Assembly (NCBI GenBank): GCA_017654935.2
Contig: CM065682.1
Coordinates: forward strand, 37,397,905 to 37,461,904
DNA length: 64,000 nt
Direction of reading: 5' to 3'
Origin: Phymorhynchus buccinoides
Lineage: Eukaryota > Mollusca > Gastropoda > Neogastropoda > Raphitomidae
Shown here: positions 11,009-21,012 of the stretch, in pieces
Layout: the number at the start of each line of letters is the position of its first letter
How positions within the stretch are numbered: position 1 is the stretch's first letter
The notes under the pieces: generated by a model
Told to the model about the DNA's origin: nothing
Databases searched by the model: none
What the model saw: the letters and a program-made list of their open reading frames with translations, nothing else
Made by a program: the position numbers and the translations under genes

Positions 11009-11012
<4 letters not shown>

Positions 11013-11171
11013 TGCAGTGGTTATTAGTTATTAGTTTATATTCTTTAATTGTTGATAAATGTGTTTATTGTTGTTGTGGATTTTTTGTTGTTGTTGATAA
11101 ATGTGTTTATTGTTGCTGTTTTTCTTATGTGCACCTGGCTGCAATTTCTAAGTTATGAGATAATAAAAGAT

Positions 11172-11205
11172 GATTTGATTTGATTTGATTTGATTTGATA
11201 CACAC

Positions 11206-11268
<63 letters not shown>

Positions 11269-11275
11269 CTCCTCC
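11172..11275. repeat. (GATTT)n tail and (CT)n / (CCT)n tract
   Basis: A GATTT pentamer tail of a retroposon 3' end is followed directly by about 70 bp of CT repeat ending in CCT triplets. It is mirrored at 59900-60000, with a different CT length. Confidence 0.9.
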
Positions 11276-12088
11276 TCCTCCTCATCCTCTCTCTATTTCG
11301 GCAATTATCCCTTAACAAAAAAAGCTTTCTCATGTGATCAATTCCTGATCCTAAATATAAGTTGAAATGCTGATGTACATGTGTGTGTGTGTTTGTGTGT
11401 GTGTTATTGTAAGGTTACATTATCATTAGTAGTAGTAGTAGTTGTTGTAGTTGCAGTAATAGTAGTATTATAAGTTTCTTACTTTGCTTTTCTTTGTTTT
11501 CTCTTTCTTTCCTCAAAGACGCCTTGGAAGACAGGTGTGTATATGTAAGCATGTGGTTGTAGTTTTGCTTTGTTTTCTTTTGAAATTTAATCTTCTTAAT
11601 GAATATCTCTCTTTTTAACATTTCCTTTGAAGTCGCTTTTTGTTATAACTGTTCCTTGTTTTTGCCTGTTCAGTTTTATTTGTATTTTGGGTTTTTTCAA
11701 TTTTGTTTCTTGTTGGTTTGTTTTCTGTTGACCGCCCTTTGGTCTTTAACTTTTCCAGCGCCATGTAATTTTTTTTTTATGTTCTAGGTTGTCCGTTGCA
11801 TCTCAGCTGACAAGAGGGGATGATTTTATCCAGTGCGCATGCTTTGCTTTAATGAAAGAAACAGTTGCATAAGCTCTAAAAATAGACAAACGCATGGCAG
11901 GGTACTTGGCAGTGAATGGCTTTGCATTTGGTGGGAGTGTAGAGTGATGTCTTGAGCAAATGTTTTTGCCTATGGTGCTAGAAGAGTTAAAAGTTTAATC
12001 TCACACACACAAGGATAATGCAAGCTCACGCAGACGCACTTTTGCACTTTCCGTTGATTAGAAAATACATAAACAGTACTATTTCAGT

Positions 12089-12519
12089 CTTGAACCAGCT
12101 AAAGGCAAGGGCACAGGACAAGGGGCTGTGGACGTCGGTGGCCTATATAACCAGGAACGGGTGCAAGGCTAAACTAACTCATTCTTTCAGTCTTGAACCA
12201 GCTAAAGGCAAGGGCACAGGACAGGGGGCTGTGGACGTCGGTGGCCTATATAACCAGGGAACGGGTGCAAGGCTAAACTAACTCATTCTTTCAGTCTTGA
12301 ACCAGCTAAAGGCAAGGGCACAGGACAAGGGGCTGTGGACGTCGGTGGCCTATATAACCAGGAATGGGTGCAAGGCTAAACTAACTCATTCTTTCAGTCT
12401 TGAACCAGCTAAAGGCAAGGGCACAGGACAGGGGGCTGTGGACGTCGGTGGCCTATATAACCAGGAACGGATGCAAGGCTAAACTAACTCATTCTTTCAG
12501 TCTTCTTCACTGTGTTTCT
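12089..12519 (+). repeat. 103-bp minisatellite carrying a 3' splice-site consensus
   Basis: Four nearly identical 103-bp units, each containing CTAACTCATTCTTTCAG, which is a branch-point-like CTAAC followed by pyrimidines and CAG. Units differ at a handful of positions. The array stops just upstream of the exon at 12531. Because 103 is not a multiple of three, the frames seen across it shift from unit to unit and are not genes. The mirrored array is 58680-59105. Confidence 0.9.
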
Positions 12520-12530
12520 GTGTGCACCAG

Positions 12531-12636
12531 ATATGAAGCCAACTGGGGACGGCAGTTTGTCAGCGTTCTGTGGAGAAGCTGGGTGTCTCTCATGCGCGAT
12601 CTGATTCTCTTCAGAGTTCGTGTGATGCAGACACTG
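12531..12636 (+). CDS. white-type ABCG exon: pre-membrane segment and start of TM1
   Basis: A 106-bp exon reading (R)[17 protein letters not shown] then [17 protein letters not shown], phase 2 to 0. It matches the YKATWFMQFRAVLWRSW region of fly White. The acceptor is GTGTGCACCAG and the donor CTGGTAAGG. The exon end plus donor is repeated twice more downstream (see 12622-12780). Confidence 0.9.
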
Positions 12637-12780
12637 GTAAGGCACAACGTACAATTGGGAGTGATTAAACATGTGATTGATGCAGACATTGGTAAGGCAC
12701 AGCAATTGGGAGTGATTAAACATGCGATTGATGCAGACAATGGTAAGGCACAGCGTACAATTGGGAGTGATTAAACATGC
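12622..12780 (+). repeat. 51-55-bp tandem repeat of an exon end plus 5' splice site
   Basis: The sequence TGATGCAGACANTGGTAAGG, the end of the coding exon with its donor, occurs at the true boundary (GT at 12637) and again with GT at 12692 and 12743. The units between are near-identical. The mirrored array is 58410-58562. Confidence 0.9.
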
Positions 12781-13117
12781 GATTGGTGTAGACTCAAAAC
12801 TGACAATTTGATGAAGGAATGAAAGAAAGAAGAAATATACATGTATGGTGGAAACCTGGTTTGAAAGGATTAAGATTTTATCTTGAGATAGCCAGTATTT
12901 TAAGACAAAAAGAGTTTTGCCTTTAGAAGGATTCAGTTGGGACCAAAACGTTATTGTGAGTCATCCGATTATATGTGCTTCTTACCCGCCCATGGGCTTT
13001 TCACCCCGTCTTCCCCTATGATAGAAGGCAAAAAGAGGTCAACACTATAGAAATACTTTCTAGATTTGTGTGATGTTTTCGGGACAACGGTTGTTGTTTT
13101 TATCTTTGCGAACGCAG

Positions 13118-13249
13118 TTTGTGGCGGCGCTGTTGGGTCTGATCTACCTGCGCTTGGACTACGACCAGAAAGGGGTGATGAACCTCAACGGTGCCATGTT
13201 CCTCATCGCCATCCAGATCTCCTTCTCCAGCATGTTCTCCGTCGTCAAC
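13118..13249 (+). CDS. white-type ABCG exon: TM1-TM2
   Basis: A 132-bp exon, phase 0 at both ends, reading [20 protein letters not shown] then [20 protein letters not shown] and SVVN. GVMN-NGA-F is shared with fly White. It holds the end of helix 1 and helix 2. Codons are GC-rich and clean, unlike the surrounding intron. Confidence 0.92.
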
Positions 13250-14886
13250 GTGAGTGGAGAAACGCACCTCGCCTGCCTACACTATAGGTGTTTTAGGAGC
13301 TTTACACTCTAGCATGTTTATCGATGTCAATGTGAGTGGAGAAACGCACCTCGCCTGCCTACACTATAGGTGTTTTAGGAGCTTTTCACTCTAGATGTTC
13401 TCCGTCGTCAATGTGAGTGGAGAAACCCACCTCGCCTGCCTACACTGTAGGTGTTTTAGGAGCTTTACACTCTAGATGTTCTCCGTTGTCAATGTGAGTG
13501 GAGAAACGCACCTCGCCTGCCTACACTATAGGTGTTTTAGGAGCTTTACACTCTAGATGTTCTCCGTTGTCAATGTGAGTGGAGAAACGCACCTCGCCTG
13601 CCTACACTATAGGTGTTTTAGGAGCTTTACACTCTAGATGTTTATCGTTGTCAACGTGAGTGGAGAAACGCACCTCGCCTACCTACACTATAGGTGTTTT
13701 AGGAGCTTTACACTCTAGATGTTTATCGTTGTCAACGTGAGTGGAGAAACGCACCTCGCCTACCTACACTATAGGTGTTTTAGGAGCTTTACACTCTAGA
13801 TGTTTATCGTTGTCAACGTGAGTGGAGAAACGCACCTCGCCTACCTACACTATAGGTGTTTTAGGAGCTTTTCACTCTATAGATGTTCTCCCGTGCGGTC
13901 AACGTGAGTGGAGAAACTCTCACCTCGCCTGCCTACACTATAGGTGTTTTAGGAGCTTTTACACTCTATGATGTTTATCATTTTGTCAATGTGAGTGGAG
14001 AAACGCACCTCGCCTGCCTACACTATAGGTGTTTTAGGAGCTTTTCACTCTAGATGTTTATCATTGTCAATGTGAGTGGAGAAACGCACCTCGCCTGCCT
14101 ACACTATAGGTGTTTTAGGAGCTTTACACTCTAGATGTTTATCGTTGTCAATGTGAGTGGAGAAACGCACCTCGCCTACCTACACTATAGGTGTTTTAGG
14201 AGCTTTACACTCTAGATGTTTATCGTTGTCAATGTGAGTGGAGAAACGCACCTCGCCTGCCTACACTATAGGTGTTTTAGGAGCTTTACACTCTAGATGT
14301 TTATCATTGTCAATGTGAGTGGAGAAACGCACCTCGCCTACCTACACTATAGGTGTTTTAGGAGCTTTACACTCTAGATGTTTATCGTTGTCAATGTGAG
14401 TGGAGAAACGCACCTCGCCTGCCTACACTATAGGTGTTTTAGGAGCTTTACACTCTAAGATGTTTATCGTTGTCAACGTGAGTGGAGAAACGCACCTCGC
14501 CTGCCTACACTATAGGTGTTTTAGGAGCTTTACACTCTAGATGTTCTCCGTCGTCAACGTGAGTGGAGAAACCCACCTCGCCTACCTACACTATAGGTGT
14601 TTTAGGAGCTTTTCACTCTAGATGTTCTCCGTCGTCAATGTGAGTGGAGAAACGCACCTCGCCTACCTACACTATGGGTGTTTTAGGAGCTTTTCACTCT
14701 AGATGTTCTCCGTCGTCAATGTGAGTGGAGAAACCCACCTCGCCTGCCTACACTGTGGGTGTTTTAGGAGCTTTACACTCTAGATGTTTATCATTGTCAA
14801 TGTGAGTGGAGAAACGCACCTCGCCTGCCTACACTATAGGTGTTTTAGGAGCTTTTCACTCTAGATGTTTATCGTTGTCAACGTGA
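13231..14886 (+). repeat. ~81-bp minisatellite built from exon end and 5' splice site
   Basis: About 21 units. Each contains the last bases of the preceding exon (ATGTTCTCCGTCGTCAAC or a diverged form) followed by GTGAGTGGAGAAAC, then GCCTACACTATAGGTGTTTT and AGGAGCTTT. The first boundary is the genuine exon-intron junction at 13249/13250; the second GTGAGT is at 13332 and later ones follow every 81-82 bp. The mirrored array is 56310-57955. Confidence 0.95.
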
Positions 14887-15058
14887 GTCCATGAAGAAAA
14901 TCATTTAAGTCAAAATTGGAGGGACTGGAATTTTATTTTCAGATAGCCAAGATTTTTAGTTTAAAATACCCTTTAACATATAAACTGGGACCAGAAAATT
15001 ATTATGAGATATTCAGTGTTTTTGAGTTATCCTTTTTTGAGTTATCAGGAATCCACTG
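14887..15058. mobile_element. pogo-like MITE, left end lost
   Basis: The right end is AGGAATCCACTG followed by TA; the interior phrases AAATCATTTAAGTCAAAAT and TTTTGAGTTATC match the intact copy at 17711-17891. The left end merges with the minisatellite. The mirrored copy is about 56144-56310. A further fragment with the same interior lies at about 12850-12970. Confidence 0.6.
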
Positions 15059-15506
15059 TAACTGTCCATGCTATCCATGTCTTATGTTGTAGGTTAGAGG
15101 ATCTAACAATTAACATGGAGCAATCTTAAGATTTTTATTGTCCGAAACAAAAGTGGATAAGCACACGCGCTCACATTCACACGCGTGCATGTACATCCAC
15201 AAACACACTCATCCACAAAAACACACATGCATGAATGCACACATGCACGCATGTGCACACACTCACTCACACACATGTACACACACACACCACCACAGCA
15301 CACACACACACACAAATGTGCACAAACGTGCTGCTCACTCTACTGATCACATTCCCAACATTGTCATGCTTTCAATTGACGGCGTGTGAATCTATTTGTC
15401 CTTTTGTCTGGAGATGTTACATTCATAGTGTGTGGGCGGCATGTTGGTGTTGGCTGTGTGTGGATCCTTTGTGTGTGTGTGTGAATCTGTGTTGGCGAAA
15501 AGAACG

Positions 15507-16006
15507 NNNNNNNNNNNNNNNNNNNNNNNNNNNNNNNNNNNNNNNNNNNNNNNNNNNNNNNNNNNNNNNNNNNNNNNNNNNNNNNNNNNNNNNNNNNNNN
15601 NNNNNNNNNNNNNNNNNNNNNNNNNNNNNNNNNNNNNNNNNNNNNNNNNNNNNNNNNNNNNNNNNNNNNNNNNNNNNNNNNNNNNNNNNNNNNNNNNNNN
15701 NNNNNNNNNNNNNNNNNNNNNNNNNNNNNNNNNNNNNNNNNNNNNNNNNNNNNNNNNNNNNNNNNNNNNNNNNNNNNNNNNNNNNNNNNNNNNNNNNNNN
15801 NNNNNNNNNNNNNNNNNNNNNNNNNNNNNNNNNNNNNNNNNNNNNNNNNNNNNNNNNNNNNNNNNNNNNNNNNNNNNNNNNNNNNNNNNNNNNNNNNNNN
15901 NNNNNNNNNNNNNNNNNNNNNNNNNNNNNNNNNNNNNNNNNNNNNNNNNNNNNNNNNNNNNNNNNNNNNNNNNNNNNNNNNNNNNNNNNNNNNNNNNNNN
16001 NNNNNN
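15507..16006. other. Assembly gap, exactly 500 N
   Basis: A run of 500 unknown bases, a fixed size typical of scaffold joins of unknown length. The left side stops in the (GT)n-rich intron just before the position where the exon at 55572-55664 should follow. The right side begins inside an unrelated 54-bp minisatellite. Confidence 0.98.
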
Positions 16007-16340
16007 TTATGCCTTTTGGCAATGACCAATGTTAAATTTGAAGCCAACAGTCTTTTCTACCTTATGCCTTTTGCAACGACCAACGTTAAATTTGAAGCCA
16101 ACAGTCTTTTCTACCTTATGCCTTTTGCAACGACCAACGTTAAATTTGAAGCCAACAGTCTTTTCTACCTTATGCCTTTTGCAACGACCAACGCTACATT
16201 TGAAGCCAACAGTCTTTTCTACCTTATGCCTTTTGCAACGACCAACGTTACATTTGAAGCCAACAGTCTTTTCTACCTTATGCCTTTTGCAATGACCAAC
16301 GCTAATTTTGAAACCAACACAGTCTTTTCTACCTGATGCC
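16007..16340. repeat. 54-bp minisatellite
   Basis: Six units of TTATGCCTTTTGCAACGACC followed by GTTAAATTTGAAGCCAAC and AGTCTTTTCTACC. The length is a multiple of three, so every frame without a stop stays open (18-residue repeated text); this is not a gene. Part of another unit continues at 17204-17232, split off by the transposon at 16345-17203. Confidence 0.95.
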
Positions 16341-16344
16341 TTTT

Positions 16345-17203
16345 CATGGTTCGTGGGGACTTGGAAGAGTGGCAAAAAAGGACCTTTAAAGGACCAGCAA
16401 CATTTTTTAAAGGACCTATTTAAACCTTGTTTGTAGTTGTACTTGCAGACGATTGTAGCTGAGCAGATTTTTAATTTTTTTAATTTTTTTATTTTTTGCT
16501 GAGCAGATTCATTTGTTGTTATAGTAGTACTTTTGCTGCTTGCAAAAAAAGTCGGTCACATTGCACCTCGATTCCGCCTTGTGCCTTTTTTCAGCTTTCT
16601 TTGTGATTTTCAGTCTTTGCGTGTTGTTTCAGCGCCGACTCTCCCATTGACAAGATGTTGATGTTTTTTTTCACAATATGCACAACGAACTGCATGTTTG
16701 TTGTCCATCACTTTTCGGACCCAGTCCTTATAAATGTCTTCTCTCAGCCAACGATCCTGAAAACGAATACTTTCCAGGCATTTTTACACTTTTTTTACTT
16801 GAAAACAAGCACTGAAGCAGCCGCATGTGCGAAGAATTTCAACATGGCGCATAAGATATCTCGCCGAATCTCGCGCACGTGACCGGATTTACAGTGACTA
16901 TTAAAATTAGATCGTCTGCTCAAAAGATACAAAGGCGATCGATTTTTTGGCAAATTTTATTTCATTTAATATATTTTTTGGAGTTCATTTCTTATGAAAA
17001 AAAAAAAAAAAACAAGGGGTGTCTTAACTTAGTTTTGTTTTTTTGGCCCGATTAAAGGATTTAAACTGACCGCACCAATTTTAAAAGGACCTTTGACTGA
17101 TTTGAAAGGACCTCCTTGCTGATATAAAGGACTTTACAGGCCTTTTGAAGACTGATCAATTTCACAGCACTTTTAAGCACCTGAAAGGACCCCACGAACC
17201 CTG
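16345..17203. mobile_element. Non-autonomous DNA transposon with AAAGGACC arrays
   Basis: The ends are CATGGTTCGTGGGGAC and, reverse-complemented, CAGGGTTCGTGGGGTC. CTTTT (16340-16344 and 17204-17208) flanks both sides. Removing the element restores a unit of the 54-bp minisatellite, so the insertion is clear. The motif AAAGGACC appears three times near the left end and about five times, some diverged, near the right end, all in the same orientation. Only short frames of no recognised type are present. Confidence 0.75.
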
Positions 17204-17710
17204 CTTTTGCAATTACCAATGTTAAATTTGAATTTATTTCATAAACAAGCAAATGATCAATTGCCAAATCATACAGATGATCATGACATAGAATTGTGGC
17301 TTGCTAAATAGTAAATGTTGAGCTTCTTCTTCTCATTCTATTAATCAATCTCCGTTTCTTTTGATAAAAAATATATATCAAAGACAGTTTATGCATTTAA
17401 GTTTTTTAACTATTCTGAACAGCTGAAGAAAATATTTCTAGTTCGAAGATGCAAAAAGATGTATTTCATTTGTCCATAACAATGTATATAATCACTATAG
17501 TATATACGGCTCTTTTTCTGTGAAAAGGAGGCAAAACTTTACGAACGTAGGGAAGAAAAATAAAAATGTTTGACTTTGAAATATAATAAGCGTGCGTGCC
17601 TGCATAAGTACTTCACAGAAAGTATTAATGCTTTGTCACCTTCTTTCCTGAACATACCCAACTGATTCCACGCTAATAAGTGCCATATAAGCCACCCTAA
17701 AAAGCACATA

Positions 17711-17891
17711 CAGTGAAAATCGCTTTAAGTCAAAATGAAAGGACTTAAATTTTATTTTGATATAGCCAATATTTTGAGTTAAAAATTTTCTTTTTAAACA
17801 TAAAGATTATTAAACTGGAGACCCAGAAATTACTGTGAGTTAACCCAGTGTTTTTGAGTTACCCGTTTTTTGAGTTATAAGGATTCCACTG
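17711..17891. mobile_element. pogo-like MITE (181 bp)
   Basis: The ends are CAGTGAAAATCGC and GGATTCCACTG, flanked by TA (17709-17710 and 17892-17893). The interior contains AAGTCAAAATGAAAGGACTT and TTTTTGAGTTA repeats. It is shared with 14887-15058. The rest of 17209-18165 shows no gene. Confidence 0.65.
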
Positions 17892-18165
17892 TATTCACCC
17901 ATACAAAAACTTACAAAGACCTTGAACTTTGAACAAATCAAACAACAGCATAACTAACTGAAATTAAAAAGGATTTGTATACAATTTTGTACTTTAGTCA
18001 CCCCCTCCCCCACCCCTCATGTTTACTACCCTCAATCCCAAAGTCTAACTCCTTTACCCGATGCCTTTCCACAAAATGGCAGAGTTTCATGTTGCTTCTC
18101 CAGTGAACATGTTCAATGCAAAATTTTGATGAGGTTGGGGAGGGGGGACTTAAGTACAATATAGC

Positions 18166-18411
18166 GATGGTTTGGATTCAAAACAGACTATCTTTAGAAT
18201 TAGATAGTCCATTGACGTATTATTGGATTTATTACAAAAACTAATAACTTGTATCAAACAATGACTGCAGAAATATAAAAAGGGGTTTAGATTTTTAGAT
18301 TTCAGCAGTCTTTCTTTTTTAATACAAGTTATTAGTTTTCGCAATAACTAAACAAGTTCAATAATATGTCAATGGACTATCTAAAGATAGTCCGTTCTGA
18401 CTCCAAGCCAT
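18166..18411. mobile_element. Foldback MITE with ~90-bp inverted arms
   Basis: The left arm includes CAGACTATCTTTAGA and ACTAATAACTTGTAT; the right arm has ATACAAGTTATTAGT and CTAAAGATAGTCCG. A related decayed copy lies at 36270-36470. The interior is AT-rich with no frame of note. Confidence 0.65.
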
Positions 18412-18539
18412 CAAATTTATTTACCCCTATTTTTTTCTCTCCAGAGAGAGGGACAGGAGAAGGGGATTGGGGTAGGGGATGGGGGATCTAGAAGGGGATA
18501 GAAGGGGGAAAGAAGTGAGAGGCAGCCTTATTTTGATAA

Positions 18540-18850
18540 TAAAGAACATATTCACCACCAGAGAGTCAATGTCGCTGAGCCCGGACAAGATCTTCTTCAG
18601 ACGCCCCATCTTGCCATGCTCTCCATCATGCATTATGTCGTGCCCCTGACCAAGACCAGGAGGGCCTCAGACTCTCGGGCCAGTGTCACCAAGGAGGAGA
18701 CCCATTCTGGCCCACAGTTGCTGGACAAGGCATCCTTCACCCATCCTGATCTCCACAGGAGGATCATGTCTCCATGTCCGCCCCACTTCCTGTGTTCACT
18801 GTCAACTATACGAGGAAAGACGATGTCCGTCTGATTCACCCACTTATTTT
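18540..18850. other. Unrecognised GC-richer segment with open frames
   Basis: About 300 bp of markedly more balanced base composition than the surroundings, open on the minus strand (18633-18839) and on the plus strand (18616-18834). The minus-strand text includes HRKWGGHGDMILLWRSGWVK, which looks coding-like, but I recognise no family. It could be a decayed gene or transposon fragment. Confidence 0.25.
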
Positions 18851-20014
18851 CCTGTCACATGCTTCTCTCCCTCACACAGTTCATCAAGAAACAAAACTGA
18901 AGGGAGAATGCCTGTACACACTTTAAAAGGATTAAGCCAAGGCCACTGAAATCCTCTCATTCTTTAAGAACAAGCCATCCCTAAACATGGTCAGCACAGT
19001 TTTTCAGAACTCCATTGACAAGCCACCATTTTCTAACGGACATTAATAATGCCATCCGGCAACGCCATCCCATAATGCTAGCCAGTAGTAGTAGTAGCGA
19101 AACTGCTGCAGGGGGAAAACGAGGCTGGGCAAGCCTGCGACAGCACTCAGGGAGTCCCAGCTGATTACCCAGTGAATCACAGGCACATGGATCAATACTG
19201 GTAGTGGCTGAAGCATAACCAGCACAAGTGGAATACAACTCAAACTAAGGCACACGAAGAGGGTACAAAGGCTAATCTACTACTACTGATAGCCAAGCAC
19301 TGGGTTCAATGCTTTCCCACCCTGTCCTTAATCTTCTTTAGACTGTGGAGTAATTCATGTAAATTCATTGACAAACAGTAGTAACCCCCCCCCCCCCCCC
19401 CCTTTTCAGCTTTCTAAGGCCATTTTCTCTCATCTTCATTTTGTCCACCCCCCACCCCAGTGTCCCTTGCCTCACATGCCCTCATGGTATAACTTGAATG
19501 GCTAATGCCATCATGAATTAACAACAAGCTGCCTCGGTGTGACACTTGTTTGATAATTATGTTCCATGTCCCCCTGACTCACTCACTCAATCCCCTCAAG
19601 CCCAGTTCAATTTTCCTGATGATGTTTTTGTGTTGCAAGGTAGCTGTTCATTTGTTAGCTTGTTTTCGCAAGAGACTGAGAGAGAGAACACTGAACACTT
19701 TATTTTTCAAGGATAAAGATTGTACTTGCAGGTGAGGCCTATTTTAACAACTTGTCCTTGGTACATGGTTAAAGGAAAATAATGACCAGGAACACAAAAC
19801 AAACAGGAAAATTATAAATTAGAAACAGGAAACACTCAAACGCACATTTATTTAATCTTTGTTTAATAAAAATGATGTGTTCAATGACCTAGATGACAGA
19901 ATCATGTGTGTGAATATGTGTGTCTCACTATAATTTATGAACAGGAATTATTTGTGTGCTTTTGTTGAATACAGGCAAGATAGGCCTTTTCTCCTCGCTT
20001 AATTTTCTTTCACC

Positions 20015-20078
<64 letters not shown>

Positions 20079-20168
20079 GTGACACACACACACATAGTGA
20101 CACACACACGCACAGTGACACACACACACACACACAGTGACACACACACACAGCACACACACACACAA
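20015..20168. repeat. (CT)n then (CA)n microsatellite
   Basis: About 50 bp of CT followed by CA blocks separated by CACAGTGACA units. The long frames here are artefacts. Confidence 0.95.
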
Positions 20169-20445
20169 CCGCCCTGTCTGTATCACCATATACCAATAGC
20201 AAACACATAATCATTGTCAGTACAGGGAAGAGTACTAATATTGTTTGGCCTGGCAAGCTTCCATCCCTAACATACATCTGGCCATTCTAGTCGCCCCCTC
20301 CTTTAGTCCTTCCCCACTCAGGCCTGTCAATGTAAGTTGTAACTGGCGCTTCTGGCCCCATCTAGCAGGAGTTTCTCTTTGCCAAAAGAGTAAGCCCAGG
20401 CTATAACTATAAGGCAAATTACAAGTCTCAGAAGGGAGCCTAGAC

Positions 20446-21012
20446 AAAGGGGCACCCTGACGGAAGAGTTTTTGCAAGAAAACACGTCAAGATCACCAGA
20501 AAAACACCCTTTACAGAGATTAAAACACTCACTTTGCTCTGGTTTCCTAGAAATCAAACCGTCAAATTGGTGATTCCTCCTTGGCGGAGGTGCTGGAAGA
20601 CAAATTATTTCAGTGAAAGAGAAGGCATGCTGCCTTTCTTTTCTAATGGCCGCCTGAGTTTAGACCAAATCGTTTGCACGGAATTTCTACAATACAAGTT
20701 TATTTAATTTTATTATTTTTATACCAGTTTACCAAAAAGGAGTTTCGCTCACAACAAAGGATATAGCTCCAATTTTTTTTTTTACTGCACTACAAAGAAA
20801 AAAAACTTCAACCACAATGAGTGGCCTCCACCCACCCCATCCAAAATGGCTTCTCTCTCCGGCATCTCCGCCAAGGAGGAATCACCATTTTGACAGTTTT
20901 GATTTCTAGGAAACCAGAGCAAAGGGAGTGTTCTGATCCTTGAAAAGGTTGTCTTTCTGGTGATCTTGACGTGTTTCTTGCAAAAAAGTCATCTGTCAGG
21001 GTCCACCTTTAA
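20446..21012. mobile_element. Foldback element, ~145-bp inverted arms, ~280-bp spacer
   Basis: Left arm 20446-20590 and right arm 20869-21012 are inverted matches around CTTTGCTCTGGTTTCCTAGA, GATCTTGACGTG and CCGCCAAGGAGGAATCACCA, with roughly 10 percent differences. The outer ends are CACCCTGACGG and CTGTCAGGGTCCA. No transposase is present. Confidence 0.65.

Larger units (their letters stand above)
4911..13249 (+). pseudogene. White-type ABCG transporter, incomplete plus-strand copy (4 exons)
   Basis: Four exons join in frame: 4911-5003, 8379-8407, 12531-12636 and 13118-13249 (360 bp, 120 codons). They encode the linker after the ATPase domain, the amphipathic segment before the membrane ([17 protein letters not shown]) and the first two helices. 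The order and motifs match the C-terminal half of insect White and other ABCG half-transporters, which dimerise to move pigment precursors or other small molecules. The copy has no visible ATPase exons to the left, and the 500-N gap begins just where the next exon should be. The last three exons also occur on the minus strand with essentially the same sequence. I regard it as an allelic duplicate of the minus-strand gene placed by assembly, rather than a decayed gene: no frame-disrupting change is visible. Confidence 0.75.
7186..15506 (+). repeat. Left arm of ~8.3-kb inverted duplication
   Basis: The reverse complement of this segment is repeated at about 55715-64000 with only small differences: single bases, microsatellite lengths, and number and order of minisatellite units. 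Matching landmarks include 7186-7229 with 63957-64000, the exon at 8379 with 62746-62774, the exon at 12531 with 58548-58653, and the exon at 13118 with 57935-58066. The right arm continues past the window end, so the true arm is longer. Confidence 0.9.

Noticed and set aside
11519..11534. Candidate 16-bp micro-exon (ACGCCTTGGAAGACAG) between CTCAAAG and GTGTGT in a white intron
   Set aside because: Its inclusion breaks the frame; the 29-bp exon at 8379 joins directly in phase to 12531. It is present in both arms, but these are near-identical copies, so that is not independent support.
12018..12774. Chained open frames across the 103-bp repeat ([15 protein letters not shown] text)
   Set aside because: The unit length is not a multiple of three, the text is intronic repeat, and the real exon begins at 12531 in a frame set by splicing.
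15235..16047. Open frames of 197-266 residues
   Set aside because: They consist mostly of translated N from the 500-base gap.
16007..16375. Open frames on both strands with 18-residue repeats
   Set aside because: Produced by the 54-bp minisatellite; open in multiple frames and directions.
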